Assembly (NCBI GenBank): GCA_963734185.1
Contig: CAVTGA010000001.1
Span: 2,480,001-2,544,000, forward strand
Source: PALSA-894 sp963734185
GTDB taxonomy: Bacteria; Pseudomonadota; Alphaproteobacteria; Rhizobiales; Xanthobacteraceae
Direction: 5' to 3'
DNA length: 64,000 nucleotides
In this document: positions 1-8,568 of the stretch, in pieces
Numbering within the stretch: the stretch's first letter is position 1
Layout: each line of letters begins with the position of its first letter
Notes under the pieces: generated by a model
Seen by the model: only the letters and a program-made list of their open reading frames with translations
The model's database searches: none
Told to the model about the DNA's origin: nothing
Position numbers and translations under genes: made by a program

Positions 1-2
1 GC

Positions 3-614
3 ATCCGCGAATACGGTGCGGACCTGGTCGTCGGCGGCGAGCGCTATGCCGATGCGCTGGCGAGCTGCGAATCCTGGATCGCGCAATCGGGAGCGCTGTC
101 GGTGCATGCCTATGACCAGGCCGAGACCATGCTCGGCCAGGGCACCATCGGCCTGGAACTTGCCGAGCAAGCGCCCGATCTCGACACGCTGCTGGTCGCC
201 GTCGGGGGCGGCGGGCTGATCGGCGGCATCGCGGCCTGGTATGCGGGCCGGATCAAGGTCGTGGGCGTCGAGCCCGAGGCCGCGCCGACCTTGACGCGCG
301 CGCTCGAGGCGGGGCGGCCGGTCGACGCGGAAGCCGGCGGCTATGCGGCCGACTCGCTTGCCCCGCGCCGCGTCGGCGAACAGGTCTTCCCGATCGCGCG
401 GCACCATGTCGATCATGTCGTGCTCGTTACCGACGATGCGATCCGCGCCGCGCAACGCGCGCTATGGAGCACGGTCCGGGTGGTGGCCGAGCCGGGCGGC
501 GCCGCCGCCTTTGCGGCGCTGCTGTCGGGCCGCTATCGCCCGCGCGCCGACGAGCATGTCGGCGTCATGGTGAGCGGGGGCAATACGGTGGCGGTGGATT
601 TCGAGCGCTCGTAG
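3..614 (+). CDS. Threonine/serine dehydratase, C-terminal part (5' end outside window)
   Basis: This is the 3' part of a PLP-dependent deaminase of the tryptophan-synthase-beta fold family, which converts threonine or serine to a 2-oxo acid plus ammonia. About 203 codons are visible and the start lies before the window. The glycine-rich loop that binds PLP phosphate is seen as VGGGGLIGG, and the SGGN motif before the C-terminus is typical of threonine dehydratases. There is no C-terminal ACT domain, so it resembles the short, non-allosteric catabolic type rather than full-length IlvA. Its TAG stop is the first triplet of the intergenic repeat that follows. The family is clear; substrate preference is not visible. 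Confidence 0.88.
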   Translation: MREYGADLVVGGERYADALASCESWIAQSGALSVHAYDQAETMLGQGTIGLELAEQAPDLDTLLVAVGGGGLIGGIAAWYAGRIKVVGVEPEAAPTLTRALEAGRPVDAEAGGYAADSLAPRRVGEQVFPIARHHVDHVVLVTDDAIRAAQRALWSTVRVVAEPGGAAAFAALLSGRYRPRADEHVGVMVSGGNTVAVDFERS

Positions 615-700
615 CCCGGCTTTCGCTCTTCAGCGAAAGCCGGGAGCAGTCGAGCCAACAGCGCCGCCGATCCCGGATTGCGCGAGCGCAATCCGGGCTA
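612..700. repeat. Intergenic palindromic repeat, TAGCCCGG...CCGGGCTA type, copy 1
   Basis: This 89-bp element lies between two convergent genes. It opens with TAGCCCGG and closes with CCGGGCTA. Inside are two short hairpins: GCTTTCGCT pairs with AGCGAAAGC, and GGATTGCGC pairs with GCGCAATCC. The opening TAG is the dehydratase stop codon and the closing CTA is the reverse complement of the moaB stop codon, so the repeat supplies both stops. A related element lies at 46921-47044. A bidirectional terminator role is plausible from position only. Confidence 0.8.
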
Positions 701-1255
701 CAAGCCCTTGCCCTTCCCCCGCCGCAGGTGCTCGTCGAGCCGCGGCATGATCTCGACGAAGTTGCAGGGTCGATAGCGGTAGTCGAGCTGGTGCACCAGG
801 ATCTCGTCCCAGGCGTCGCGGCAGGCGCCGGGAGAGCCGGGCAGGCAGAAGATGTAGGTCGCGCCCGCGACGCCGGCGGTCGCACGGGTCTGGATCGCCG
901 AGGTGCCGATCTTGGCGTGGCTGACCATCAGGAACAGGGCCGCAAAACCGTCCATGCGCTTCTCGAACAGCGGCTCGAGCGCCTCAGGTGTGACATCGCG
1001 GCCAGTGAAGCCGGTCCCGCCGGTGGTGATGACCACGTCGATCGCGGGGTCGCCAATCCAGGCTCGCACCTGCGCGCGGATGCGCTCCACGTCGTCGGTG
1101 ACGATCGCGCGGCCGCCGAGCCTGTGGCCGGCCTTGGTGATGCGTTCGGCAAGCGTCGCTCCCGACTTGTCCTCGTCGACCGAGCGCGTGTCGGAGACGG
1201 TCAGCACCGCGATCGAGAGCGGGATGAACTCACGCTTTTCGTCGATGCCGGGCAT
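698..1255 (-). CDS. moaB: Molybdenum cofactor biosynthesis protein MoaB
   Basis: This 185-residue cytoplasmic protein belongs to the MoaB/Mog family, which acts on molybdopterin, adenylylating it before molybdate insertion in MogA-type enzymes. The family signature TGGTGFTGRDVTPEA in mid-protein and LPGSPGAC near the C-terminus, both lining the pterin site, are intact. Length fits E. coli MoaB (about 170) with a short basic C-terminal tail. The gene stands alone and converges on the dehydratase, with its stop inside the repeat at 612-700. MoaB and MogA cannot be separated by motif alone; similarity over the N-terminal SIAVLTVSDTR block favours MoaB. Confidence 0.9.
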   Translation of the reverse strand: MPGIDEKREFIPLSIAVLTVSDTRSVDEDKSGATLAERITKAGHRLGGRAIVTDDVERIRAQVRAWIGDPAIDVVITTGGTGFTGRDVTPEALEPLFEKRMDGFAALFLMVSHAKIGTSAIQTRATAGVAGATYIFCLPGSPGACRDAWDEILVHQLDYRYRPCNFVEIMPRLDEHLRRGKGKGL

Positions 1256-1320
1256 TTCTTGGAAATCCCCACCCGGTCTCAGCTCACGCTTCGGCCACCT
1301 CCCCGCTTCGCGGGGAGGGA

Positions 1321-2253
1321 TCAGAGCTGCTGGGCGTTGAAGGTATTGCAGGCGCCGACCGTGCCTTGCTTGAGCCCGATCTGGAACCAGCGCTGGCGCT
1401 GCTCGGACGAGCCGTGGGTGAAGGATTCCGGCACCACATAGCCCTGGCTCTGCTTCTGCAGGCGATCATCGCCGATCGCGGCCGCGGTCTTCAGCGCCGC
1501 CTCCACGTCGCCCGGCTGGATGATCTTCCATTGCTGGTCGGAGTGATGCGCCCACACGCCGGCGAAGCAGTCGGCCTGCAGTTCGACGCGCACCTGCAGC
1601 TGGTTCGCCTCGGGTTTGCCGACGCTGCGCTGCATCTGCTGCACCTTGGTCAGGATGCCGAGCTGGTTCTGCACGTGATGGCCGACCTCGTGCGCGATCA
1701 CGTAGGCCTGCGAGAACTGGCAGGCCTTGGAGCCGGTATCGCAGCCGCGGAAGCGGCGCTCGATGTCGCGGAAGAACGAGGTGTCGAGATAGATCTTGCT
1801 GTCGGGCGGACAATAGAACGGTCCCATCGCGGATTGGGCCATGCCGCAGGCGTCGGCGCGCGTCGCGCCCGAGAACATGACCAGGGTCGGCGGCCGGTAG
1901 CGCTGGCCGGCCTTCTCGAAGATCTGCTTCCACTGCACCTCGGAGCTGCCGAGGATGGCGGAGACGAACCGGCCCATGTCGTCCGACGGCGCGCCGGTCT
2001 TGGTCGTCGACGGACGCGGCGGCGACTGCGGCGATTGGTACGAGGACGGATTGTTGCCGGTGAAGATCTCGCCCGCCCCGATGAGCACACGCGGATCGAT
2101 GCCGAGCGCCCAGCCGATCAGGCCAAGGATGATGACCGTGCCGATGCCGAGGCCGCCGCCGCCGATCGGAAATCCGGAGGTGGGACCGGGGCCCGAATCG
2201 TCGCCGCGGCGGTCCTCGATGTTTTGGCTCTGGGGCAGATCGTCCAAGCGCAT
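1321..2253 (-). CDS. YpfJ-family neutral zinc metallopeptidase
   Basis: This is a 310-residue membrane-anchored protein of the putative neutral zinc metallopeptidase family (YpfJ). The N-terminus is Gly/Pro-rich, followed by one membrane segment at about residues 36-52, so the catalytic part probably faces the periplasm. The zincin motif HEVGHH begins at about residue 188. Cysteine pairs around residues 136-178 could form disulfides. The tail contains PESFTHGSSEQRQRWF, a block conserved in the family. Biological substrates of the family are unknown. It is transcribed away from ccrM, from which it is separated by about 290 bp. Confidence 0.88.
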   Translation of the reverse strand: MRLDDLPQSQNIEDRRGDDSGPGPTSGFPIGGGGLGIGTVIILGLIGWALGIDPRVLIGAGEIFTGNNPSSYQSPQSPPRPSTTKTGAPSDDMGRFVSAILGSSEVQWKQIFEKAGQRYRPPTLVMFSGATRADACGMAQSAMGPFYCPPDSKIYLDTSFFRDIERRFRGCDTGSKACQFSQAYVIAHEVGHHVQNQLGILTKVQQMQRSVGKPEANQLQVRVELQADCFAGVWAHHSDQQWKIIQPGDVEAALKTAAAIGDDRLQKQSQGYVVPESFTHGSSEQRQRWFQIGLKQGTVGACNTFNAQQL

Positions 2254-2408
2254 CGATGCCTCCTCATCCGGCAGCCAGGCAATTGTCGCCGAGCCGCACT
2301 CGCAAGTCCATTACGCGGCCGGCAAAACATGCGTCCAAGCGGCGATTCGCCGGTTGAACCCATATGATTACTCAAATGCTAACGGACAAGTTCCGATTTT
2401 CCATGGGC

Positions 2409-2424
2409 TTAAGTCGTTTTTTAC
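2409..2424. promoter_or_regulatory. Candidate CtrA box upstream of ccrM
   Basis: The sequence TTAA, seven bases, then TTTAC is one mismatch from the alphaproteobacterial CtrA consensus TTAA-N7-TTAAC. It lies in an AT-rich patch (about 2361-2430) that stands out against GC-rich surroundings and is 119 bp before the chosen ccrM start. ccrM is a known direct CtrA target in Caulobacter. The match is by eye only. Confidence 0.35.
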
Positions 2425-2517
2425 CTAACGCCGCCATGATCGGTCGGGTCGGTTGTCAGGTATTCGCGTCTCCGACCGCGTACCCGAGTGATAGTCAGTC
2501 ATGCGAGTGTCGCGTCG

Positions 2518-2541
2518 CGGGGCGTCCAGTCGGACGCCCCG
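2518..2541 (+). promoter_or_regulatory. Perfect 10-bp hairpin ending one base before the ccrM ATG
   Basis: CGGGGCGTCC, loop AGTC, GGACGCCCCG forms a perfect 10-bp stem with a tetraloop and ends at 2541; the ATG chosen for ccrM is at 2543. In mRNA this would bury the ribosome-binding region of that ATG. Either the hairpin restrains ccrM translation, or initiation is at the upstream in-frame ATG at 2501 and the hairpin is simply coding. Confidence 0.5.
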
Positions 2542-2542
2542 C

Positions 2543-3637
2543 ATGTCTCCTGAGGCGGCCGAGACCCGCATCCTTGTCGGCGATTGCGCCGCCGCAATGG
2601 CGGCGCTGCCGGCCGCTAGCATCGATCTCGTCTTCGCCGACCCGCCCTACAACCTCCAGCTCCAGGGCGACCTCAAGCGCCCCGACAACTCCAAGGTCGA
2701 CGCGGTCGACGACGCCTGGGACAAGTTCGCGAGCTTCTCGGCCTATGACGATTTCACCCGCGCCTGGCTCACCGCCTGCCGGCGCGTGATGACGCCGTCG
2801 GCGACGCTGTGGGTGATCGGCTCCTACCACAACATCTTCCGCGTCGGCGCCGTGCTGCAGGACCTCGGGTTCTGGATCCTCAACGACGTGGTCTGGCGCA
2901 AGACCAACCCGATGCCGAACTTCCGCGGCCGCCGCTTCACCAATGCACACGAGACCCTGATCTGGGCGGCGCGCGAGCCGGGCGCCAAGGCCTATACGTT
3001 CAACTACGAGGCGCTCAAGGCCGGCAACGAGGACATCCAGACCCGCTCGGACTGGACCATTCCGCTGTGCACCGGCGAGGAGCGGCTGAAAGGCGCCGAC
3101 GGCAGGAAGCTGCATCCGACGCAGAAGCCGGAGGCGCTGCTCGCGCGCGTCATCCTGGCGGCGTCGCGCCCCGACGACCTCGTTCTCGACCCATTCTGCG
3201 GCACCGGCACGACCGGCGCCGCGGCGAAGCGCCTCGGCCGGCGGTTCATCGGCATCGAACGCGATGCCGCCTATGCCGCCGCGGCCGAGGCGCGCATCGC
3301 CGGGATCGTGCCGTTCCCGGAGGCGACGCTCGCGCCGTTCATGACCGCGCGCGAGGCGCCGCGCGTGCCGTTCTCGGCGCTGCTCGAGCGTGGGCTGGTG
3401 ACACCGGGCGCCAAGCTCACCGACGCCAGGCGCCGTCACAAGGCGCTGGTGCGCGCCGACGGCGCGGTCGCGCTCGGCGCGGCGGTCGGTTCGATCCACC
3501 GCATCGGCGCGCTGGCGCAGGGGCTCGAAGCCTGCAACGGCTGGGCGTTCTGGCATGTCGAGACGCCGAAGGGCCTCATCCCGATCGACGCGTTGCGCGC
3601 GGAAGTCAGGGCTACCATGAGCATCGCCGCCGAATAG
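2543..3637 (+). CDS. ccrM: CcrM-type adenine-N6 DNA methyltransferase (GANTC)
   Basis: This 364-residue beta-type N6-adenine methyltransferase would methylate GANTC and set the cell-cycle methylation state of the chromosome. The catalytic motif DPPY is at residues 33-36, and the SAM-binding FCGTGTTG block lies in the C-terminal half of the catalytic domain. Blocks such as RPDNSKVDAVDD, NPMPNF and RSDWTIPLCTGEERLKGADG match Caulobacter CcrM closely. The last ~90 residues form the RAMA-type DNA-binding extension, including CNGWAFWH. The start at 2543 gives an N-terminus like Caulobacter CcrM; the in-frame ATG at 2501 would add 14 residues. No partner endonuclease is nearby, so it is an orphan enzyme. 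Confidence 0.95.
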   Translation: MSPEAAETRILVGDCAAAMAALPAASIDLVFADPPYNLQLQGDLKRPDNSKVDAVDDAWDKFASFSAYDDFTRAWLTACRRVMTPSATLWVIGSYHNIFRVGAVLQDLGFWILNDVVWRKTNPMPNFRGRRFTNAHETLIWAAREPGAKAYTFNYEALKAGNEDIQTRSDWTIPLCTGEERLKGADGRKLHPTQKPEALLARVILAASRPDDLVLDPFCGTGTTGAAAKRLGRRFIGIERDAAYAAAAEARIAGIVPFPEATLAPFMTAREAPRVPFSALLERGLVTPGAKLTDARRRHKALVRADGAVALGAAVGSIHRIGALAQGLEACNGWAFWHVETPKGLIPIDALRAEVRATMSIAAE

Positions 3638-3686
3638 CCGGCAGCCAGCTGTGCTACAGTCGGCCGGAAACCCGGAACGACGCCAC

Positions 3687-4598
3687 ATGCAGCCATTCGA
3701 TCGCACCGCCGAGGACCTCGGCAACTCGATCCACCTCGAACACGTCAATGTGCAAGTCCCCGACCAGCGCTTGGCGACGCTGTTCTATGCCGCCGGCCTC
3801 GGGCTGACGCGCGATCCCTACCTGATGGTGTCCGACACCAACATGTGGATCAATGTCGGGCGCAGCCAGTTCCACCTGCCGAGCGGGCCGCCGCAGGTGG
3901 TGCGCGGCCATACCGGCATCGTGATGGAAGGGCGCGAGGCGCTGCTCAATCGCCTTGCCGCGGTCGCCAAAAAGCTCGACGGCACGCGCTTCGACTTCCA
4001 CGAGCACAACGACTATGTCGAGGCGACCTGCCCGTGGGGCAACCGCATGCGCTGCTACGAGCCGGATGCGACGCGCTTCGGCCGCGTCGCGCTCGGCATT
4101 CCTTATGTGGAGTTCGACGTGCCGGTCGGCACCGCAGCGGGCATCGCCGCCTTCTATCCGCCGATCATGGGGACGCCCGCCGCGGTCGCCAACGGCGACG
4201 CGACGGTTGCGCGCGTGCAGATGGGCAAAAACCAGTACTTGCAGTTCCGCGAGACCGACCGGCCGCAGCCCGACTTCGACGGCCACCATGTGCAGATGTA
4301 CATCGTGGATTTCTCCGGCCCCTATCGCCGGCTACAGGAACGCAATCTGATCTCGGTCGAGGACAACCAGTACCAGTACCGCTTCCAGGACATCGTCGAC
4401 CTGGAAAGCGGCAAGCTGTTGTTCAGCGTCGAGCACGAGGTGCGCAGCGTCACCCACCCGATGTACCTGCGCCCGCTGGTCAACCGCAATCCGGCGGCGA
4501 CCAACCGCAACTATGCGGCCGGCCACGACCAGGCGTCGTGGGCGATGGAGCCGGACGAGTACGACGTGCGCGACATGCGGCCGCGGCCGCCGGTGTAA
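3687..4598 (+). CDS. VOC (glyoxalase/dioxygenase-fold) family protein, function unknown
   Basis: This is a 303-residue cytoplasmic protein with the paired beta-alpha-beta-beta-beta pattern of the vicinal oxygen chelate superfamily. The opening IHLEHVNVQVPD resembles the first strand and metal-ligand region of VOC enzymes. A well-ordered central block HEHNDYVEATCPWGNRMRCYEP could contribute further metal or substrate ligands. The C-terminal part (LVNRNPAATNRNYAAGHD) is outside the usual VOC core. The start at 3687 is chosen because it begins at the conserved core; an upstream start at 3651 is possible. It follows ccrM by about 50 bp and could be cotranscribed. No reaction can be assigned. Confidence 0.75.
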   Translation: MQPFDRTAEDLGNSIHLEHVNVQVPDQRLATLFYAAGLGLTRDPYLMVSDTNMWINVGRSQFHLPSGPPQVVRGHTGIVMEGREALLNRLAAVAKKLDGTRFDFHEHNDYVEATCPWGNRMRCYEPDATRFGRVALGIPYVEFDVPVGTAAGIAAFYPPIMGTPAAVANGDATVARVQMGKNQYLQFRETDRPQPDFDGHHVQMYIVDFSGPYRRLQERNLISVEDNQYQYRFQDIVDLESGKLLFSVEHEVRSVTHPMYLRPLVNRNPAATNRNYAAGHDQASWAMEPDEYDVRDMRPRPPV

Positions 4599-4611
4599 TC
4601 TCCCTTTGTTT

Positions 4612-4660
4612 GCGCATGATCTTGTCCGAAAATCGGTTTCCACTTTTCGGGATCATGCGC
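4612..4660. repeat. GCGCATGATC palindromic repeat, copy a
   Basis: This 49-bp element has perfect 10-bp ends, GCGCATGATC and GATCATGCGC, with an inner CCGAAAA/TTTTCGG stem around a CGGTTTCCA-like loop. It sits between two convergent genes and its last base is the C of the CTA that is the amidohydrolase stop on the minus strand. Related copies are at 39534-39581, 48894-48942 and 49513-49560. Such palindromes are common between genes in Bradyrhizobium-like genomes and could end transcription in both directions. Confidence 0.85.
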
Positions 4661-5943
4661 TACCTCACCGCGAACGGCGCGTGGTAGGGCCGGCCGAACG
4701 GCACGCCCGCCGCAACCGTCTGCACCGGCTTGAGCCAGGCCTGGCCGTTGCGCGTGTTGTTGCGCGTGTCGATGAACGACACCGGTCCCTGCACCAGTTC
4801 CATGATCGCCACATCGCCCGGCGCACCGAGCTGCAAGGTGCCGAGCTTCGGCATCCGGTTGATGACCTTGGCCGGGTTGACGGTCGCCATGGCGACGACC
4901 TGCTCGAGCGTGAAACCCAACCCTAAGAACTTGCTCATCACCCAGGTGAGGTACGGCATGCCGGGCGAATTGCCGGAGAACACGTGGATGTCGGAGGAGA
5001 TGGTGTCGGGCGGCGCGCCGTCGCGGATCGCGGCCTCCGCCACCGTGTAGTCGAAGCTGCCCCCGCCGTGGCCGACGTCGAAGATCACGCCGCGCTGCTT
5101 GGCGGCGAGCGCCGCCGGCAAGAGCTTGCCGTCCTGCACGATGTTGGTCGGCGCATTGTTCAGGTTGGGCGCGCCCGAATAGGCATGAGTGAGGATGTCG
5201 CCGGCGCGCAGCGTGTCGAGGATCTGCGCCATCAGCGCGACCGTCTCGACCCCGCCGATGTGGCACATCACCTTGGCGCCGGTGCCGGCCGCCGCGCAGG
5301 CCGCGATGGCGCGCTTGAGCGGCTCGAGGCCGTGCTTGTTGATCACGTTCTCCGACATGCGCACCTTGATGCCGAGCACCAGGTCCGCGTTCTCCGCCAC
5401 CGCCTTGGCGGCGTCGTCGGTGCGCGCGTAGTCGATGTTGAACAGCTCGGGGATCGGAAAGCCGGCGAGCCCGATATTGGCGATGTGCACGAAGGCATAG
5501 AGCCGCGTGCGCGTCTGTCCGACGACGTGACGGCGGAAGGCGGCGAAATTATTCGCGCCGGCATCGCCGGCCGACACGCAGGTGGTGGTGCATTGGTGCG
5601 CGACCAGCTCGTCGGCCGGAATGCCGATGGCCGAGCCATACGGGTAGACATGCGAATGCAGGTCGATCAGTCCCGGCGTCACCAGCTTGCCCCCGGCATC
5701 GAGCACGCGGTTGGCGCGCGCGGCGGGAATATCGGGGTCGAGCGCCTCGATCACGCCGAAGCGGATGCCGATGTCGCGCTTTCCGCGCAGCGACTGGCTC
5801 GGATCGAGCACGTCGCCGCCCTTGATGACGAGATCGAACTTGTCGTTCGGCCCCATGGCGGCATGGACCGGCGCCCCGACCGCGGCTGCAATCGCGCCCG
5901 AGCCGGCGGAGACGAGAAATTCGCGACGTGACAGGACAGACAT
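4660..5943 (-). CDS. Secreted amidohydrolase/deacetylase-family metallohydrolase
   Basis: This is a 427-residue amidohydrolase of the dihydroorotase-like group with a twin-arginine signal (SRREFLVS) at the N-terminus, so it is probably exported folded with its metals. The metal-site motifs are visible in order: DLHSH after strand 1, a likely carbamylated Lys in VLGIKVRM, His in KVMCHIGG, His in ILTHAYSG and Asp in SSDIH. The start at 5943 puts the double arginine at residues 6-7. It is divergent from a Bug/TctC solute-binding gene across about 58 bp, an arrangement that suggests uptake and hydrolysis of the same amide or carboxylate. The substrate is unknown. Confidence 0.85.
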   Translation of the reverse strand: MSVLSRREFLVSAGSGAIAAAVGAPVHAAMGPNDKFDLVIKGGDVLDPSQSLRGKRDIGIRFGVIEALDPDIPAARANRVLDAGGKLVTPGLIDLHSHVYPYGSAIGIPADELVAHQCTTTCVSAGDAGANNFAAFRRHVVGQTRTRLYAFVHIANIGLAGFPIPELFNIDYARTDDAAKAVAENADLVLGIKVRMSENVINKHGLEPLKRAIAACAAAGTGAKVMCHIGGVETVALMAQILDTLRAGDILTHAYSGAPNLNNAPTNIVQDGKLLPAALAAKQRGVIFDVGHGGGSFDYTVAEAAIRDGAPPDTISSDIHVFSGNSPGMPYLTWVMSKFLGLGFTLEQVVAMATVNPAKVINRMPKLGTLQLGAPGDVAIMELVQGPVSFIDTRNNTRNGQAWLKPVQTVAAGVPFGRPYHAPFAVR

Positions 5944-6001
5944 CACCACCTCCCCGTAAGATGCCGGTGTCGCCCCGGCTGAGGGGAATGTTACGACGGG
6001 G

Positions 6002-6979
6002 ATGCCGATGGCGCGATGTCACACTCGCTTGATCGCCGCGGCGCTCGCCGGCTGTCTCGCCGGAGTGGGCGGCGCGTGGGCCGACTATCCGGAACGGCCG
6101 ATCCGCCTGATCGTGCCGTTTCCGGCCGGCGGCACGGTCGACCTGGTGGCGCGGCTGGTCACGGCCAGCATGGCGGTCGATCTCAAGCAGCCGTTCGTGA
6201 TCGAAAACCGCGGCGGCGCGGGCGGCGTGATCGCGACCGACGCGACCGCCAAGGCCGCCCCCGATGGCTACACGCTGCTGCTCACGACGCCGAACCATAC
6301 GATCAACGCGGCGCTCAATCCGAAGCTCCCCTACGATAGCGAGAAGGACCTGGTCGCGGTCGCGATCGTCGCCGAGGTGCCCGAGCTGCTGGTCAGCCAC
6401 CCGGCTGCGCCGTTCGACAGCTTTGCCGCCTTCATCGAATACGCCAGGAGGAACCCGGGAAAGCTCAACTATTCGTCGGCCGGCAACGGCACCCTGCCGC
6501 ACGTGACGATGGAATTGCTCCTGCGGCAGATGAAGATCGAGGTCGCCCACATCCCCTATCGCGGCGCGGCGCCGGCCATGACCGACCTTCTGGCGGGGCA
6601 GGTTCAGCTCAAGATGGACACCTACGCGACCGCGGCCCAGCATGTCGCCGCCGGCAAGCTGCGCGCGCTGGCCTATGCGGCGCGGGCGCGCTCGGCCCTG
6701 ATGCCGGAGGTGCCGACCGTCGCCGAGATGGGGCTGCCCGGCTACGAGGGAATCCTGTGGATGGGCATTGTCGCGCCGGCCGGCACGCCGCGGCCGGTGA
6801 TCGAGAAACTCGCGGCATCGGTGAAGCGCGCCGTCGGGACGGCCGGGCTTTCCGAGCGGCTGAAGCGCGACGGCATCGATCCGGTCGGCTCGACGACGGA
6901 GGAATTCGCCGCGCTGATCCCGCAAGAGATCGCGCAGTGGCGCGAGCTGGCGAAGTCGGCCAACATCAGGCTCGATTGA
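6002..6979 (+). CDS. Bug/TctC-family tripartite tricarboxylate transporter binding protein
   Basis: This is a 325-residue periplasmic solute-binding protein. A cleavable signal is followed by YPERPIRLIVPFPAGGTVD, the standard start of mature Bug proteins. The second signature, PYRGAAPAMTDLLAGQVQ, and the VPTVAEMGLPGYE block complete the family pattern. Bug proteins bind carboxylates or amides, and many are orphans without TctA/TctB genes, as here. An alternative start at 6008 would remove two residues. It is divergent from the exported amidohydrolase and may share its promoter region and substrate. The ligand cannot be named. Confidence 0.9.
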   Translation: MPMARCHTRLIAAALAGCLAGVGGAWADYPERPIRLIVPFPAGGTVDLVARLVTASMAVDLKQPFVIENRGGAGGVIATDATAKAAPDGYTLLLTTPNHTINAALNPKLPYDSEKDLVAVAIVAEVPELLVSHPAAPFDSFAAFIEYARRNPGKLNYSSAGNGTLPHVTMELLLRQMKIEVAHIPYRGAAPAMTDLLAGQVQLKMDTYATAAQHVAAGKLRALAYAARARSALMPEVPTVAEMGLPGYEGILWMGIVAPAGTPRPVIEKLAASVKRAVGTAGLSERLKRDGIDPVGSTTEEFAALIPQEIAQWRELAKSANIRLD

Positions 6980-7073
6980 TTTTCTTGCCCGGCCGACGCT
7001 CATCGGGGCGCCCGCGCAAGCGGTACGGTTTTCCGCCGGCGGCGAATTGAGCGCCGGACGCACGGGGTGCGCC

Positions 7074-7460
7074 ATGACTTTCATCGTCGAGAAGATCAAA
7101 TGGATCATGCTGGTCAGCGGGGCGCTGACCTGCACCATGATCTACGCGGCGATCGCGCCGCAGGCGGCGCTGCGCGCGACTTTCGGCGAGACCCTGGAGG
7201 GCCCGCTCGCCGCGGTCGTGGTGCGCAACTGGGGTGTCCTGATCACGCTCGTCGGCGCGATGCTGATCTATGGCGCCTATCATGCGCCGGTGCGGCGGCT
7301 CGTGCTTGCGGTCGCGGGTGTGAGCAAACTCACCTTCATCGTGCTGGTGCTGTGGCAGGGTAGCCGCTATCTCGGCCAGCAGGCCGGCATCGCGATCGCG
7401 GTCGATGCGCTGTGGATCGTGCTGTTTACCAGTTATCTATTGGCAACGCGGCGGGCATGA
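7074..7460 (+). CDS. Small integral membrane protein, unknown function
   Basis: This 128-residue hydrophobic protein has four predicted membrane helices at about residues 9-28, 47-66, 73-92 and 100-122. Short charged loops such as HAPVRR and RYLGQQ separate them. I do not recognise a named domain. The ATG at 7074 is chosen because it places the first helix near the N-terminus; a TTG at 7047 would add nine residues. It follows the Bug protein by about 95 bp on the same strand and precedes the S1/P1 nuclease, but nothing ties it to either function. Confidence 0.7.
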   Translation: MTFIVEKIKWIMLVSGALTCTMIYAAIAPQAALRATFGETLEGPLAAVVVRNWGVLITLVGAMLIYGAYHAPVRRLVLAVAGVSKLTFIVLVLWQGSRYLGQQAGIAIAVDALWIVLFTSYLLATRRA

Positions 7461-7529
7461 AATTCCCTCGTCCGGCACGGCATTTTGCATCATAGTGCAC
7501 GCAAAGAGTTTGTTTGGAGCAAACGCGTC

Positions 7530-8555
7530 ATGCGCAACACGTTTCGAGCGGCACTGCTGGCAGTCTGCGTCGCGGCGCCCGCGCCGGCCTGCGCCTGGGA
7601 CTACGCCGGACATCGTATCGTCGGGGCGATCGCGGATATCGTCCTGCAGCGCGAGCGTCCCGATACCTATGCCCGCGTCCTGGAACTGCTGGAAAGGAAG
7701 GGGCAGAAGCGCGTCCTCGGGGAGGTCGCGGTGTTTCCGGATTGCGCCAAGGACGAGCTGAAATTCTGCGGACGCCGGCCCTCCGAAGAGGAAACCGAGT
7801 ACGTCCTGAGCAACAACGCTCACAAGTCGTTCCACTTCACCAATAGTCCGTTCCAGCAGAAGAAGTATCTGGCGGGCGGCGCCGGTACGCAGGAGACCGA
7901 CATCGTCCAGATGATCCGCCACACGGTCGTGCAGCTGCTGGGCAGGACGCCGGATTACAAGTTCGGCGTGAAGCTGAAGGATGTCGAAGCACTGTGGCTG
8001 CTCGCGCACCTGATCGGCGACCTGCACCAGCCGCTTCACATCGGGCAGGCCTATTTCGACACGACATGCAAGAACATCATCAATCCGAACGCTTCGAACA
8101 CGATCGAGGCGGTGACGACACTCGGTGGCAACACCATCAAGCTGACCGGCAACGAAGCGCCGAGCCTGCACATCTACTGGGATAGCAACGCGGTACGGAA
8201 GGCGATGGAGAACGACGGGTTTGTTGTTACGGACGAACAAGGCTTCGCACGCAAGCTCGCCGAAGCGCCGCCGCCGTCCGGATGGCAGGCCGTCGGCGGC
8301 CCGGAAACGTGGGCCGAGCAATGGATCGAGCAGATCATGCCGCAGACCGAGCGGGCCTACGGTCGATTGAAGATCCGGCACGATCCGGATGAGGATCAGC
8401 GTCCCTGGTTCCCCAGCGCGACCATCGCTTGCGGCTTGAAGACCACGATCACGGAAGACTACGAGGAATGGTCCTCGAAACTGGCGCGCGAGCAGCTGCA
8501 CAAGGCAGGCTACCGCCTGGCCGCCATCATAGCGGCGAGCGTCAAGCCGAAATGA
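7530..8555 (+). CDS. Secreted S1/P1-type zinc nuclease
   Basis: This 341-residue exported nuclease would cleave single-stranded DNA/RNA and possibly remove 3'-phosphates. A signal peptide ends at ACA, which makes Trp23 the mature N-terminus; in S1/P1 enzymes the N-terminal Trp backbone and side-chain groups ligate the zinc cluster, so the start at 7530 is well supported. The mature protein begins WDYAGHRIVG. The zinc-ligand block HLIGDLHQPLH and the upstream HKSFHF are intact. Cysteines around residues 72-79 and 187 may be disulfide-bonded. It converges on the RidA gene with a 13-bp gap. The role is probably extracellular or periplasmic nucleic-acid scavenging. Confidence 0.9.
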   Translation: MRNTFRAALLAVCVAAPAPACAWDYAGHRIVGAIADIVLQRERPDTYARVLELLERKGQKRVLGEVAVFPDCAKDELKFCGRRPSEEETEYVLSNNAHKSFHFTNSPFQQKKYLAGGAGTQETDIVQMIRHTVVQLLGRTPDYKFGVKLKDVEALWLLAHLIGDLHQPLHIGQAYFDTTCKNIINPNASNTIEAVTTLGGNTIKLTGNEAPSLHIYWDSNAVRKAMENDGFVVTDEQGFARKLAEAPPPSGWQAVGGPETWAEQWIEQIMPQTERAYGRLKIRHDPDEDQRPWFPSATIACGLKTTITEDYEEWSSKLAREQLHKAGYRLAAIIAASVKPK

Positions 8556-8568
8556 CGGAATGGCGGCG

